This document shows positions 34,072 through 42,868 of a DNA stretch of 64,000 bases, piece by piece. The notes under the pieces are model-generated. The model searched no databases. It saw only the letters and a list, made by a program, of their open reading frames with translations, and was not told the origin of the DNA. This DNA is from Halorubrum sp. CSM-61 (GTDB lineage: Archaea; Halobacteriota; Halobacteria; Halobacteriales; Haloferacaceae). Position 1 is the first letter of the stretch. Every line of letters starts with the position of its first letter. The DNA lies in assembly GCF_003781945.1 (NCBI RefSeq), contig NZ_RJJW01000009.1, positions 64,098 to 128,097 on the forward strand, read 5' to 3'. Made by a program: the position numbers and the translations under genes.

Positions 34072-36846
34072 ATGACGGCCGTGAACGTTCGGGGGCCGAT
34101 CCTCTCCGTCGGGGAGGCGCGGACGGTGTCGACGTCGTACGGCGACCGCGAGCTCCGCGAGCTTCGGATCCGCCCCGACCGCGGCGCGGGCGACGCGGTC
34201 GACGTGACGCTGTGGGGCAAGTGGACCGAGACCGCCGAGCACGCCGAGCCGGGCATGGAACTGCTGGTCACCGACGCCGAGGAGGACGAGTTCGGCGGCG
34301 AGACCGGGTACGCCACCACCGGCGACTCGTGGGTCGTGCTCGAGCCCGACTTCCTCGTCGACGTGACCGGGATCCGGTCGTGGGTGCAGTGCCCGCGGAT
34401 GTACTACCTGAACAAGCTCTCCGGGATCCCGCTGAACTACCCCGTGGTCAAGGGGACCGTCGTCCACGAGGTGTTCGGCGACCTGCTGCGCGGGATGGAG
34501 CTGGAGGAGTCGGTCGCCGACCGCGTCGAGGAGGCGGGCCTCGAACTCGGCTTACTCGGGTACGAGCCCGAGGAGGTCGCCGACGAGGTGCGGCGCAACG
34601 CCGCCGCGATCGAGGGGTGGCTCTCGCAGGGGACGCTGACCGACGAGGACACGTGGCGGTCGGAGTTCACACTCATCTCGCCGACGTTCGGGCTGAAGGG
34701 CCGGGCGGACGCGCTCCGGCGCGGGACCCCCGTCGAGCTGAAGACCGGGAAGAACACCAAGCGGGAGCCGCGCTTCCACGACAAGATTCAGGCGGCCTGC
34801 TACGCGCTCATGCTGGAGGAGCGCGGCGTCGACCCCGACATCGGAACCCTGCTGTACACCAAGAACACCGCCTTGGACCGCAACGAGGAGTCGGGCGATC
34901 TCGCGCCCGCCAAGGAGTTCTCGGTGGGTCGAGGACTGCTGGAGTTCGTCGTTCGCGAGCGCAACGCCCTCGCGGCGATGGAGTGGCGCGCGCTCGACGA
35001 CCCCGGCGAGCGTCCCACCGTCCCGACCGGGTACGAGGCCGACGCGAAGTGCGAGTACTGCTTCGAGCAGGACACCTGCATGGTCGTCTCCGGCCGCCTC
35101 GACCAGGAGTCGAAGGCGGGGTCGGTCGGGACGCCGGTCCCCGACGAGGAGCGCGACTACTTCGACCGCTTCTACGTCGCCCTCGAAGAGGAGCGCCGCG
35201 AGACCCACGCCGAGTACCGGAAGCTGTGGGAGCAGACGCCCGAGGAGCGCGCCGCCGACGACCGCGCGCTGATCGACTTGGAGCCGATCTCACAGACCGA
35301 GATCGACGACGCCCGGTGGGAGCTCCGCGCCCGCAAGCCGGGCGACGCCGTCTCGAAGCTCCGCGAGGGCGACGTGGCGCTCGCGAGCGACGGCGACCCC
35401 GTGACCGGCCACGGCGAACTCGGCCGGATCACCGCGCTCGACGGCGACGAGGTCGTCGTGGAGACCGACGAGCCGGTCGAGCTCCGGCGGCTCGACGTGT
35501 ACCCCTCCGAGATCTCCGTCGACCGCTCGCTCACCGCGCTCCACGACGCGATCTTAAAGGGGAGCGACGCGCGCAAGGACGTGCTGTTCGGGCGTCGGGA
35601 GCCGGAGTTTCGGGAGCCCGACGACCGTCCCGCGGGAGCGCCGGACAGCGCCGACCCGGACGCCCCCGACGCCTACATCGACAACAACGCGGCCCAGAAC
35701 GAGGCCGTCGAGCTCGCCGTCGACGCCGAGGACTGCGCGCTGATCCACGGGCCGCCGGGCACCGGGAAGACGTACACCATCGCACGGACGATCCGCGCGC
35801 TGGTCGCCGAGGGGAACCGCGTGTTGCTCTCCGCGTTCACGAACCGCGCGGTCGACAACGCCCTCGAAGCGCTGCGCGATCAGGGCTTCGAGGACTGGGT
35901 CGCGTCCTCGCGACCAGATGGAGCCGGTGAAACCGGCGGAATCCTCCGCGTGGGGTCCGAGACCGGCGTCCGCAGCGACATGCAGGACGTGCGGCTCGTC
36001 CAGCGCGGCGACCCGAACGCGAAGGCCGCCGAACTGCGGGACGCGCCGGTCGTCGCCGCCACCACCGCGGCCTGCGGCTCCCGCGTCCTCCGCGAGTGCG
36101 AGTTCGACGTGGCGCTCGTCGACGAGGCCTCGCAGCTCACGGAGCCGGGCACCCACGCCGCGATCAACCGCGCTGACCGGTTCGTGCTCGTGGGCGACCA
36201 CGAGCAGCTCCCGCCGGTCGTGCGCGCGGAGAACGACCTCCAAACGTCGCTCTTCCAGCGGCTCATCGAGCGGTACCCCGACGCGAGCGTCATGCTCGAC
36301 CGCCAGTACCGGATGAGCCAGCGCATCCAGGCGTTCGCGTCCGCGGAGTTCTACGACGGCGCGCTCCGCCCGGCCACCCCCGAGGTGGCGGGCCAGACCC
36401 TCCGCGACCTCGGCGTCGACCCCGACGACCTCCCCGACGGGCTCGCCGGCGGCGTGGGCTTCGTCGACCCGGACGGGAGCCGCGACGGCAACCGGAACGT
36501 CCGGGAGGCCGAGCGCGTCGCCGAGGTCGTCGACGCCTACGTCGCGGCCGGCGTCGACCCGGGCGACATCGGCGTGATCGCTCCGTTCCGCGCGCAGGTC
36601 GCCGAGATCGGCCGGCGCACCGGAGTCACCGTCGACACCGTCGACCGCTTCCAGGGCTCCTCGAAGGAGGTGATCGTCGTCTCGCTGGTCGCGACCGGCG
36701 ACCTCGACGGCCCGATCTTCGAGGACCACCGCCGGATGAACGTCGCGCTCACGCGGGCGAAAAAGCAGCTGACGCTGGTCGGCGACGCCGACGCGCTCGG
36801 ATCCGACCCCTTCTACGCGCGGATGCTCGACTGGGCGCGGCGGTGA
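34072..36846 (+). CDS. dna2: Dna2-like nuclease-helicase
   Basis: 924 residues from ATG at 34072. The N-terminal OB-like part (~1-95) is followed by a RecB-like nuclease with an iron-sulfur cluster: Cys107 (WVQCPRMYY) and Cys327, Cys330, Cys336 (CEYCFEQDTC) match the four-Cys Dna2/AddB pattern. The catalytic core has KGTVVHEVF, GRADAL and VELKTGKN. SF1 helicase motor: Walker A GPPGTGKT near 560, then VDEASQL, GDHEQLPPV, RYPD..., RQYRMS and VDRFQGSSKE. It processes Okazaki flaps and resects DNA ends. Haloarchaeal Dna2 has this size. Confidence 0.93.
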   Translation: MTAVNVRGPILSVGEARTVSTSYGDRELRELRIRPDRGAGDAVDVTLWGKWTETAEHAEPGMELLVTDAEEDEFGGETGYATTGDSWVVLEPDFLVDVTGIRSWVQCPRMYYLNKLSGIPLNYPVVKGTVVHEVFGDLLRGMELEESVADRVEEAGLELGLLGYEPEEVADEVRRNAAAIEGWLSQGTLTDEDTWRSEFTLISPTFGLKGRADALRRGTPVELKTGKNTKREPRFHDKIQAACYALMLEERGVDPDIGTLLYTKNTALDRNEESGDLAPAKEFSVGRGLLEFVVRERNALAAMEWRALDDPGERPTVPTGYEADAKCEYCFEQDTCMVVSGRLDQESKAGSVGTPVPDEERDYFDRFYVALEEERRETHAEYRKLWEQTPEERAADDRALIDLEPISQTEIDDARWELRARKPGDAVSKLREGDVALASDGDPVTGHGELGRITALDGDEVVVETDEPVELRRLDVYPSEISVDRSLTALHDAILKGSDARKDVLFGRREPEFREPDDRPAGAPDSADPDAPDAYIDNNAAQNEAVELAVDAEDCALIHGPPGTGKTYTIARTIRALVAEGNRVLLSAFTNRAVDNALEALRDQGFEDWVASSRPDGAGETGGILRVGSETGVRSDMQDVRLVQRGDPNAKAAELRDAPVVAATTAACGSRVLRECEFDVALVDEASQLTEPGTHAAINRADRFVLVGDHEQLPPVVRAENDLQTSLFQRLIERYPDASVMLDRQYRMSQRIQAFASAEFYDGALRPATPEVAGQTLRDLGVDPDDLPDGLAGGVGFVDPDGSRDGNRNVREAERVAEVVDAYVAAGVDPGDIGVIAPFRAQVAEIGRRTGVTVDTVDRFQGSSKEVIVVSLVATGDLDGPIFEDHRRMNVALTRAKKQLTLVGDADALGSDPFYARMLDWARR

Positions 36847-36895
36847 CGCGGGTATCGACCCGATTCGCTCACACCGGTGAGCGATAGCGCAGATC

Positions 36896-37202
36896 GTTTA
36901 TAAATGCGGTGCGGCGGCGCGTGCCTGCGAGGCCGCCCCGCGGCCGAGCAGCACCGCGCGAGGGAGTCGCTGGTCCGGAGCAACGCGGAGGACCAGCGAC
37001 GAGGCTGGGGAGGCGTGAGGCTGTGCGGTGCGGGTGGGACTCAAAGGGGCAGTCGCCGGCGGCTGTGCCGCCGGCTGCCAGAGGCGCGAAGCGCCTCGCG
37101 GCTGGGGCTTTGGAGGTCGTCACGGCCGATCCATAATCAGCCGTTTATAAGCGAGCGGTCGGGGCCTTCGCGGTAGTCGCCGCGACGTCGGCGGTTTATA
37201 GG
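36896..37202 (+). repeat. Dispersed structured repeat, copy R6, with extra terminal module
   Basis: It starts gtttataaatgcggtg (36896), then gcggcggcgcgtgcctgcgag, gacgaggctggggaggcgtg, gtgggactcaaaggggcag and gcggctggggctttggaggt. The terminal stem cagtcgc/gcggctg contains one G-U pair in the forward sense. Its loop has two small hairpins (gccggcggc/gccgccggc and gaggcgc/gcgcctc). The last module recurs after gtttataagcg and ends at gcggtttata (37191-37200). Between dna2 and purC. Confidence 0.85.
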
Positions 37203-37225
37203 GAAAGAGATCCGCTCGCCGTTTC

Positions 37226-38302
37226 TTATAACTCGTCGACCGCGTCCAGCGCCGCCTCGATGTCGGGGACGTCGAACCACTCCCGGCCGGTGTACGCGTT
37301 CGTCCCGGCCGCGTACAGGTTCGAGACCGCCTCGACGACCGCCGGCGGCAGCGGCTCGGGGTCGCGCTCGCAGAGCTCGCGCCAGTCGTCGATCTCCCGA
37401 CCCGCCACGGATTCCTTCGCTTCCTTCACGCTCTCGACCCACGCGGGGTCGTTCGCCTTGTACCACTGGCGGACGACCTCCTTCGAGATCCCCCGGCCGC
37501 CGTACGAGAACCGGTTCTCGTCGAAGGTGCCGACCACGTCCGCGACCCGGAGCTCTCCGTCGGCGTACAGGCACTCGATCTTCCCGTCCTCGTGGACGAA
37601 CCCCGCGGACTCGGCGCGCTCGGTGACGGTCAGGTTCACGTCTCGCGCGAGCGACGCGAGGGCGTCGACATCCGCTTTGCCCGCGATCCGGTCGGCCTCT
37701 TCGCGGGTGAGGTAGCGGTCCTGCTGCTCGTACTTCGTGGAGAACTCCACGACAGGCTCGGGGAGGTCGACCGGCTCGTCCGGCCACTCGGCGGCGTCGA
37801 TACCGAGTTCCGCGTCGAGTCCGAAGTCGGCGGGGTCGGCGCGGCGCCGCAGACTGGACCCCACCGGAACCCGGTTGCGGAAGACGACCTCCAGCGGGAC
37901 GAGGTAGTTCTCGCCGCCCGCGGCGTGGAAGGCGTCGTAGTCGTAGCCGGCCTCGGGGCCCTCGTACGGGAGGTCGGGAACCTGCGTCAGGTCGATGGCC
38001 ATCTCCGTCGGCGGGGCGGTCGCGTCGGCGAGCGGGACGGCTTCGGGCTCGCCCTCTCCGCCCGCGTCGGCGTCTCGGCCGGGGTCCGCGACGCCTCGGT
38101 AGTGGGTCGGGACGCCCTCGTCTTCCAACAGTTCGAAGTTGAACGCGCCCATCGCGCAGAGGCTCGCGCCCTTCCGCGGGATCGCGTCCGGCATCTGCCC
38201 CCAGTCGAACACCGAGTAGGCGTCCGTGAAGACGAACCGGCCGCGGCCGAGCGCGTCGGCGGTCGCGGGCTCGTCGACGCGGAACTCCTTGACGCTCGTC
38301 AT
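37226..38302 (-). CDS. purC: Phosphoribosylaminoimidazole-succinocarboxamide synthase
   Basis: 358 residues. SAICAR synthetase signatures: [20 protein letters not shown] (a start variant typical of haloarchaeal PurC), [19 protein letters not shown], and [17 protein letters not shown]. The C-terminal part has [15 protein letters not shown] and [18 protein letters not shown]. It adds aspartate to CAIR in purine biosynthesis. Longer than bacterial enzymes (~240) because of the archaeal insert regions. Monocistronic. Confidence 0.93.
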   Translation of the reverse strand: MTSVKEFRVDEPATADALGRGRFVFTDAYSVFDWGQMPDAIPRKGASLCAMGAFNFELLEDEGVPTHYRGVADPGRDADAGGEGEPEAVPLADATAPPTEMAIDLTQVPDLPYEGPEAGYDYDAFHAAGGENYLVPLEVVFRNRVPVGSSLRRRADPADFGLDAELGIDAAEWPDEPVDLPEPVVEFSTKYEQQDRYLTREEADRIAGKADVDALASLARDVNLTVTERAESAGFVHEDGKIECLYADGELRVADVVGTFDENRFSYGGRGISKEVVRQWYKANDPAWVESVKEAKESVAGREIDDWRELCERDPEPLPPAVVEAVSNLYAAGTNAYTGREWFDVPDIEAALDAVDEL

Positions 38303-38472
38303 ACCCGATCCGGTGACCGCCTCCCCAATGAATCTTTCACTTACGTGGTCACCTCTCGACTCTGCCTCGATAAACGATCCATAAGTGTGTGGTAACAGCG
38401 GCGAACCGCAAACGGGAGCCGCCGCCGAGTTCGCATCGAAAGGACCACGCCGCTCGCGGGCGCACGGCCGGT

Positions 38473-39126
38473 ATGCACGATGCGCGCGAGGTCGTCGTCC
38501 TCCGGTACGGTCACCGGCCGGGACGCGACGACCGCATGACGACGCACGTCGGGCTCACGGCCCGAGCGCTCGGCGCCGACCGGGTGATCTTCCCCGACAA
38601 CGCCGGGCAGTCGGCGGAGACGGTGCGGGACATCACCGATAGGTTCGGCGGCCCGTTCGCGGTCGAGCTCCGCGGCGACCAGAAGGCGATCGTCCGGAAC
38701 TGGAAGGGGACCGTCGTCCACCTCACGATGTACGGCGAGCGCGTCCAGGACGTGGAGAGGGATGTCCGGGAGTCGATCGGGCTCGACGGCGAGTCGACGC
38801 CCCGCGACCTCCTCGTCGTGGTCGGCGGCGAGAAGGTCCCGTGGGCGCTGTACGAGCGCGCCGACTTCAACGTGGGCGTGACGAACCAGCCGCACTCCGA
38901 GGTCGCCGGGCTCGCGGTCTTTCTCGACCGGCTGTTCCAAGGCGCCGAGCTGGACCGTGAGTGGGAAAACGCCGACCGGCGGGTGCTGCCGGAGGCGACC
39001 GGAAAAACGGTGATCGACGCCGACGAGGGGGGAGGAGGCGACGGCGAGGAAGCCGAACCCGGCGCCGACGATTCCGGGACCGACGACTCCGGGACCGACG
39101 ATTCCGGGATCGCCGACTGCGGCTGA
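38473..39126 (+). CDS. trm56: tRNA (cytidine(56)-2'-O)-methyltransferase
   Basis: 217 residues from ATG at 38473. A SPOUT-type fold: [20 protein letters not shown] near the start, [12 protein letters not shown], and [20 protein letters not shown] with [19 protein letters not shown], the knotted AdoMet site. It makes Cm56 in the T-loop of archaeal tRNAs. The typical length is about 170-180; the extra 40 residues are a Gly/Glu/Asp tail with a repeated DDSGT unit. Upstream in-frame sequence (from 38389) is basic and not family-like. Confidence 0.93.
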   Translation: MHDAREVVVLRYGHRPGRDDRMTTHVGLTARALGADRVIFPDNAGQSAETVRDITDRFGGPFAVELRGDQKAIVRNWKGTVVHLTMYGERVQDVERDVRESIGLDGESTPRDLLVVVGGEKVPWALYERADFNVGVTNQPHSEVAGLAVFLDRLFQGAELDREWENADRRVLPEATGKTVIDADEGGGGDGEEAEPGADDSGTDDSGTDDSGIADCG

Positions 39127-39282
39127 GCCGCCCTACTCGTCGTAGTCGCCGCGCTTCGATCTCCGTTTCGATCCCCGGTTCGATTCTCGATTCGACTCCC
39201 GATCGACGACTTCCGGCGTGCCGCTCAGGATGCCGCGGATCCCCGACATCAGCTCGCCGACGGCGATCCCCTCTCCGTGAGC

Positions 39283-39602
39283 GTGGTCGGCTTCGAGACG
39301 GCGATCGAGGAGGGCGTGGAGAACGCGGTCAAACACAACGACTCCCCGAGCCCGACGGTCCGGATACGGGTCGAGCGCAGGGACGGAGAGTGGATCGAGA
39401 TCGAGATCGAAGACGACGGTCCGGGCATCCCGGAACACGAGACCCACGTGCTCGAACGCGGCGAGACGTCGCTGAAGCACGCGGACCGGCTCGGGATCTG
39501 GCTGATGTACTGGTCGTGAGCAGGGCCGGCGGGGAGTTCTCGGTGGAGGCGCCCGAGGGGGGCGGAACGCTCCTCCGGATGGCCGTCCCGGCGAATCCCT
39601 GA
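39283..39602 (+). pseudogene. Histidine-kinase ATPase-domain fragment with frameshift
   Basis: Frame one reads FETAIEEGVENAVKHND, IEDDGPGIPEHE and HADRLGIWLMYW, the HATPase_c N- and G-boxes of a haloarchaeal sensor kinase. It ends in a stop at 39517-39519. The expected continuation (VVSRAGGEFSVEAPEGGG... AVPANP) is in the +1 frame and ends at 39602, as if one base had been lost near 39515. No kinase N-terminal domains are found upstream. It is a relic, upstream of it is a short 12-bp minisatellite. Confidence 0.75.
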
Positions 39603-39645
39603 CGACGCGCTCCTGACGACGCGCCCCTGACCGTACCGGGCGAGT

Positions 39646-40707
39646 TCACAGCGCCCGCTTCGACCGGAGCCGGGCGAGCCGCGTCCGCGCCTCCTGCCGG
39701 CTCGTCCCCCGCACCCGCCCGGTCTCGGCGTCAGCCATCGAGACGAGCGAGAGCCGGTCGAGGAGGGGCGGCCAGTCGGCGGCGCCCGCGGCGTCGCTGG
39801 CGAACGCGACCGCGTTGCCGAGCCCGTCGCGCTCGGCGGCTCCGGCCCGCGCGACTGCCCCGTCCGCGTCCCGACGACCGCCGGCGACGTAGAACCGGTC
39901 GCCGACGGCGGCCGGGATCCACGCCGGCAGGAGCAGGGCCCAGAGCGCGACGCCCCCGACCGCGTACGCCCACGAGGGGATCCGGTCGCGCTCCGGTTCG
40001 TACCCGTGGATCCGGTTGACGCGTCGGTCCGCCGCGGTGCGCTCGCCGCGCCGCCCGACGAGCAGCGTCGCGAGGAGCGCCACCGTCTCGACGGCCCCGA
40101 GCGCCGGGAGCAGCGCGGTCGCGACGAGCGCCTCCCGGGTCCGGAGCCGGACGAGCGCGTGGCGGAGCGCCGCGTCGCGGTCGGCCTTCGGCAGGGAGAG
40201 CAGGCGGGTCGAGACGACGAGCCGCGAGCCGCGGTGACCGTCGGCGACGGCGACGTTGGCGGCGTCGGCGCGCACCACCGTCACCCGGGGGGCGTCGACG
40301 CCGACCTCGCCCGCGAGGGTCGCGACGCGGTCCGCGACGAAGTCGGCCGGGCGGTCGTCGAGTTCGGCCTCGGGGAGCCGGGCGATCCGGCGGTCGACGA
40401 CGATGGGCCCGAGGAGCGCGGAGCCGCCGAGCCCGACGACGACGGCGGCGAGGAGTCCCCCGAGAGCCCCCGGGCCGGCCACGTCGAGGCCGGCCGGTCC
40501 GAGGAGTGCGGCGGCGGGGACCAGCGGGAGGGCGGCCAGCAGGACGGGGACGGAGAGCAGCGCGAGCGCGCCGGCGGCTCGGCGGACCCGCGTTCCGGCT
40601 CCCGAGGAGCCGGACCCGCCGGTCCCACTCGATACGTCCGACTCGCTCGACTCGTCCGGTCGCGCTGACGAGTCCGACCCCTCCCCCGTGACCCCGGTCG
40701 ATGCCAT
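39646..40707 (-). CDS. M48-like membrane protein lacking the zinc-peptidase motif
   Basis: 353 residues from ATG at 40707. The Ser/Gly-rich head is followed by TMs at ~45-100. The block VAVADGHRGSRLVVSTRLLS aligns with the strand before the HExxH helix of HtpX/M48 peptidases. At the position of HExxH the sequence reads RDAALRHALVRLRTREAL, so the Glu and second His are gone. Two further TMs follow, then a basic tail. It appears to be a catalytically dead homologue, perhaps a regulator or chaperone partner. Start alternatives: GTG at 40725. Confidence 0.7.
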   Translation of the reverse strand: MASTGVTGEGSDSSARPDESSESDVSSGTGGSGSSGAGTRVRRAAGALALLSVPVLLAALPLVPAAALLGPAGLDVAGPGALGGLLAAVVVGLGGSALLGPIVVDRRIARLPEAELDDRPADFVADRVATLAGEVGVDAPRVTVVRADAANVAVADGHRGSRLVVSTRLLSLPKADRDAALRHALVRLRTREALVATALLPALGAVETVALLATLLVGRRGERTAADRRVNRIHGYEPERDRIPSWAYAVGGVALWALLLPAWIPAAVGDRFYVAGGRRDADGAVARAGAAERDGLGNAVAFASDAAGAADWPPLLDRLSLVSMADAETGRVRGTSRQEARTRLARLRSKRAL

Positions 40708-40839
40708 ACGACCGTGTCCTGTCACACGCCGGGTAAAGCTTTGCCGGAGGCGGTCGGGAGCGGGACCCCCGACAACCGCGGGCGGCGGTCACCGCTCCTT
40801 CCGGAGCTTTTAACCCGGTTCCTCCACCAGATCCACGTA

Positions 40840-41364
40840 ATGGCTTTTGAGGATCTACTGAACGACCCCGTCATCCAGAAGTACCTCCACGAGCTGGTGG
40901 GGCCGACGGGGATGCCGGTCGCGGCCGCGCCGCCCGACGGCGAGGTCACCGACGAGGAGCTGGCGGAGGAGCTCGGACTGGAGCTCAACGACGTCCGACG
41001 CGCCCTGTTCATCCTCTACGAGAACGACCTCGCCACCTACCGCCGGGTGCGCGACGAGGACTCGGGATGGCTCACGTACCTCTGGACGTTCCACTACGAC
41101 AACATCCCGGAGAACCTCGAAGAGGAGATGTACCGCCTGCTCGACGCCTTAGAGGAGCGCGAGGAGTACGAGCGCACCCACGAGTTCTACCTCTGTGAGG
41201 TGTGTTCGATCCGCTTCGAGTTCGGCGAGGCGATGGACTTCGGCTTCGAGTGCCCCGAGTGCGGCTCTCCCGTCGAGGCGATGGACAACGACCGGCTCCG
41301 CGAGGCGATGGGCCAGCGCGTCGAGAAGCTCCGTGACGAGCTCAACGCGGACGTGACGGGCTGA
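40840..41364 (+). CDS. tfe: Transcription initiation factor E (TFE alpha)
   Basis: 174 residues from ATG at 40840 (MAFEDLLNDPVIQKYLHE). The winged helix lies at ~35-105 (ELAEELGLELNDVRRALFIL, YRRVRDEDSGWLTYLW). A zinc ribbon has CEVC and CPECGS near 125-150, followed by a short helical end. TFE stabilises the open promoter complex with TBP/TFB. The TAA-rich TATA-like sequence before it (cttttaacccgg) is a possible promoter. Its stop overlaps the next start by one base (TGATG). The upstream extension is not used. Confidence 0.96.
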   Translation: MAFEDLLNDPVIQKYLHELVGPTGMPVAAAPPDGEVTDEELAEELGLELNDVRRALFILYENDLATYRRVRDEDSGWLTYLWTFHYDNIPENLEEEMYRLLDALEEREEYERTHEFYLCEVCSIRFEFGEAMDFGFECPECGSPVEAMDNDRLREAMGQRVEKLRDELNADVTG

Positions 41365-42059
41365 TGGTCGTCCTCGCAACCAAGTGCTACGTCGAGGGCG
41401 ACGCCCGCGACCGCGCGCTCGACGGCATGAACTCGCTGGTCGCCAACGACGTCGGCGAGCTCGACGTCGACTGGCACGTCGGCGTCCGCGACGACGACTT
41501 CGTGCAGGTGGACGTGAGCGGCGAGGACGCCGAGGTCGCCCGCAACGTCCTCGCGGAGACGTGGGGCGAGATCGTCTCCCACGACGAGGGGCTGGAGGCC
41601 GGCGAGGAGTACGTCGGGACCCTCGAGTCGTGGGACGACGACGGCTTCGTCCTCGACGCCGGCGTCGACGTGCGGATCCCGGCCGACGATATCGGCCTCG
41701 GCAGGGGCTCGCCCGAGCAGGTCGTCGAGCGGTTCGGGCTGGTTCAGCACCTCCCCGTCCGATTCGTCTACGGCGGCGACGTCGGCGACCCCGACTCGGA
41801 GCCGAGCCGGCTGGCGGACGCCGAGCGCGACCGCCTGTACGACTGGCAGCGCGGCGACGGTCGCCTCAACGTCAACTCCGCGACCCGCGGCGAGGTCCGA
41901 GCGACCGTGAACCGCGCGGGCCACGCGCAGGACATCGTCACCGTCGAGCGGCTGGGGCTCTTGGAACAGAGCGTCGTCTGCACCGAGGACACCGACCCGC
42001 CGGGGCTGTTGGCCGCGATCGGCTCGTACCTCCCGGCCGAGATGCGCTGCGTCGTCTGA
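41364..42059 (+). CDS. DUF2110 family protein
   Basis: 231 residues. Matches the archaeal DUF2110 family by order and pattern: MVVLATKCYVEGDARDRAL, a middle WGEIVSHDEGLEAGEEYVGT beta region resembling S1/OB-fold, and a C-terminal RLNVNSATRGEVRATVNR ACT/HTH-like segment ending PAEMRCVV. The ATG overlaps the tfe stop. The gene pair tfe-DUF2110 is conserved among haloarchaea in my recollection. Function unknown; a transcription- or RNA-linked role is suggested by context only. Confidence 0.85.
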   Translation: MVVLATKCYVEGDARDRALDGMNSLVANDVGELDVDWHVGVRDDDFVQVDVSGEDAEVARNVLAETWGEIVSHDEGLEAGEEYVGTLESWDDDGFVLDAGVDVRIPADDIGLGRGSPEQVVERFGLVQHLPVRFVYGGDVGDPDSEPSRLADAERDRLYDWQRGDGRLNVNSATRGEVRATVNRAGHAQDIVTVERLGLLEQSVVCTEDTDPPGLLAAIGSYLPAEMRCVV

Positions 42060-42062
42060 CCC

Positions 42063-42830
42063 GTGAACCGACGTTTCGCCCTCGCGCTCGCGGTCGTCGC
42101 GCTGCTCGCCGTCAGCGCCGGCTGTCTCACCTACGTCAACGACGGGGGCGAGGTCGCGAACGAGACGCTCGACGCCGAGCCGCCACACGCGTACGACTTC
42201 GAGACCGAGCGCGACGCGGCGATCAACCTGTCGACCGGGACGCGGTACACCGCGGTGTACGACGTCTCCGGCGTCGACGAGATACGGTTCTACCGGCAGA
42301 CCCCGTACGCGGGCGACCAGCCCTTCGAGTTCGACGCGTTCCGGTACCAGTACCCCGACGGCGAGGTGGTGAACGGGAGCGAGTTCCGCGCCCGCGGCGG
42401 CGAGATCGAGCGCACCCCGGACGAGACGTGGGTCCGGTTCGGCGACGGGATGGAGGGCGGGCGGATGGCCCTCTCGGCGTCCGGGTCGCCCCGCCGGTTC
42501 AGCACGCTCACCTACGTCGAGGGGTCGTACGCGGTGACGCTCCCGCCCGGGTTCAGCACCGATATGCCGATCGTCGGGCACGTGTCGCCGCGCGGCCACG
42601 AGGTCGAGACGGTCGACGGTCGCGACCGGATCACGTGGGACTCGGTCACGAGCGGGTCGGTCGTAGTCCAGTCGTACCGCGAGACCGACCTGCTCGTCTT
42701 CGGGGTGATCCTCGCGATCGCCGCGGTCGCCGCGGTGATCGGGACCGCGTACTTCCGGCGACAGCTGGAGGAGCTCCGCGACCGTCGCCGAGAGCTGGGG
42801 CTCGGCGTGTACGAAGACGAGGACGAATAA
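42063..42830 (+). CDS. Membrane-anchored lipoprotein-like protein (DUF5803-type)
   Basis: 255 residues from GTG at 42063. The signal sequence FALALAVVALLAVSAGC has a lipobox (SAGC), then an acidic beta-rich extracellular domain (~30-210), one TM (~222-242, LLVFGVILAIAAVAAVIG) and a charged cytosolic tail. It begins 3 nt after the DUF2110 stop. DUF5803 assignment is from family appearance and gene order, so moderate. Function unknown. Confidence 0.75.
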   Translation: MNRRFALALAVVALLAVSAGCLTYVNDGGEVANETLDAEPPHAYDFETERDAAINLSTGTRYTAVYDVSGVDEIRFYRQTPYAGDQPFEFDAFRYQYPDGEVVNGSEFRARGGEIERTPDETWVRFGDGMEGGRMALSASGSPRRFSTLTYVEGSYAVTLPPGFSTDMPIVGHVSPRGHEVETVDGRDRITWDSVTSGSVVVQSYRETDLLVFGVILAIAAVAAVIGTAYFRRQLEELRDRRRELGLGVYEDEDE

Positions 42831-42868
42831 CTGACGCCCTTTTTCAGTGTGCGACGCCTTGTGCGGGT

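Noticed and set aside
12210-37202. CRISPR array interpretation of the recurrent blocks
   Set aside because: Copies are ~10 kb apart, in both orientations and about 300 bp long; there is no regular short repeat-spacer pattern and no cas gene.
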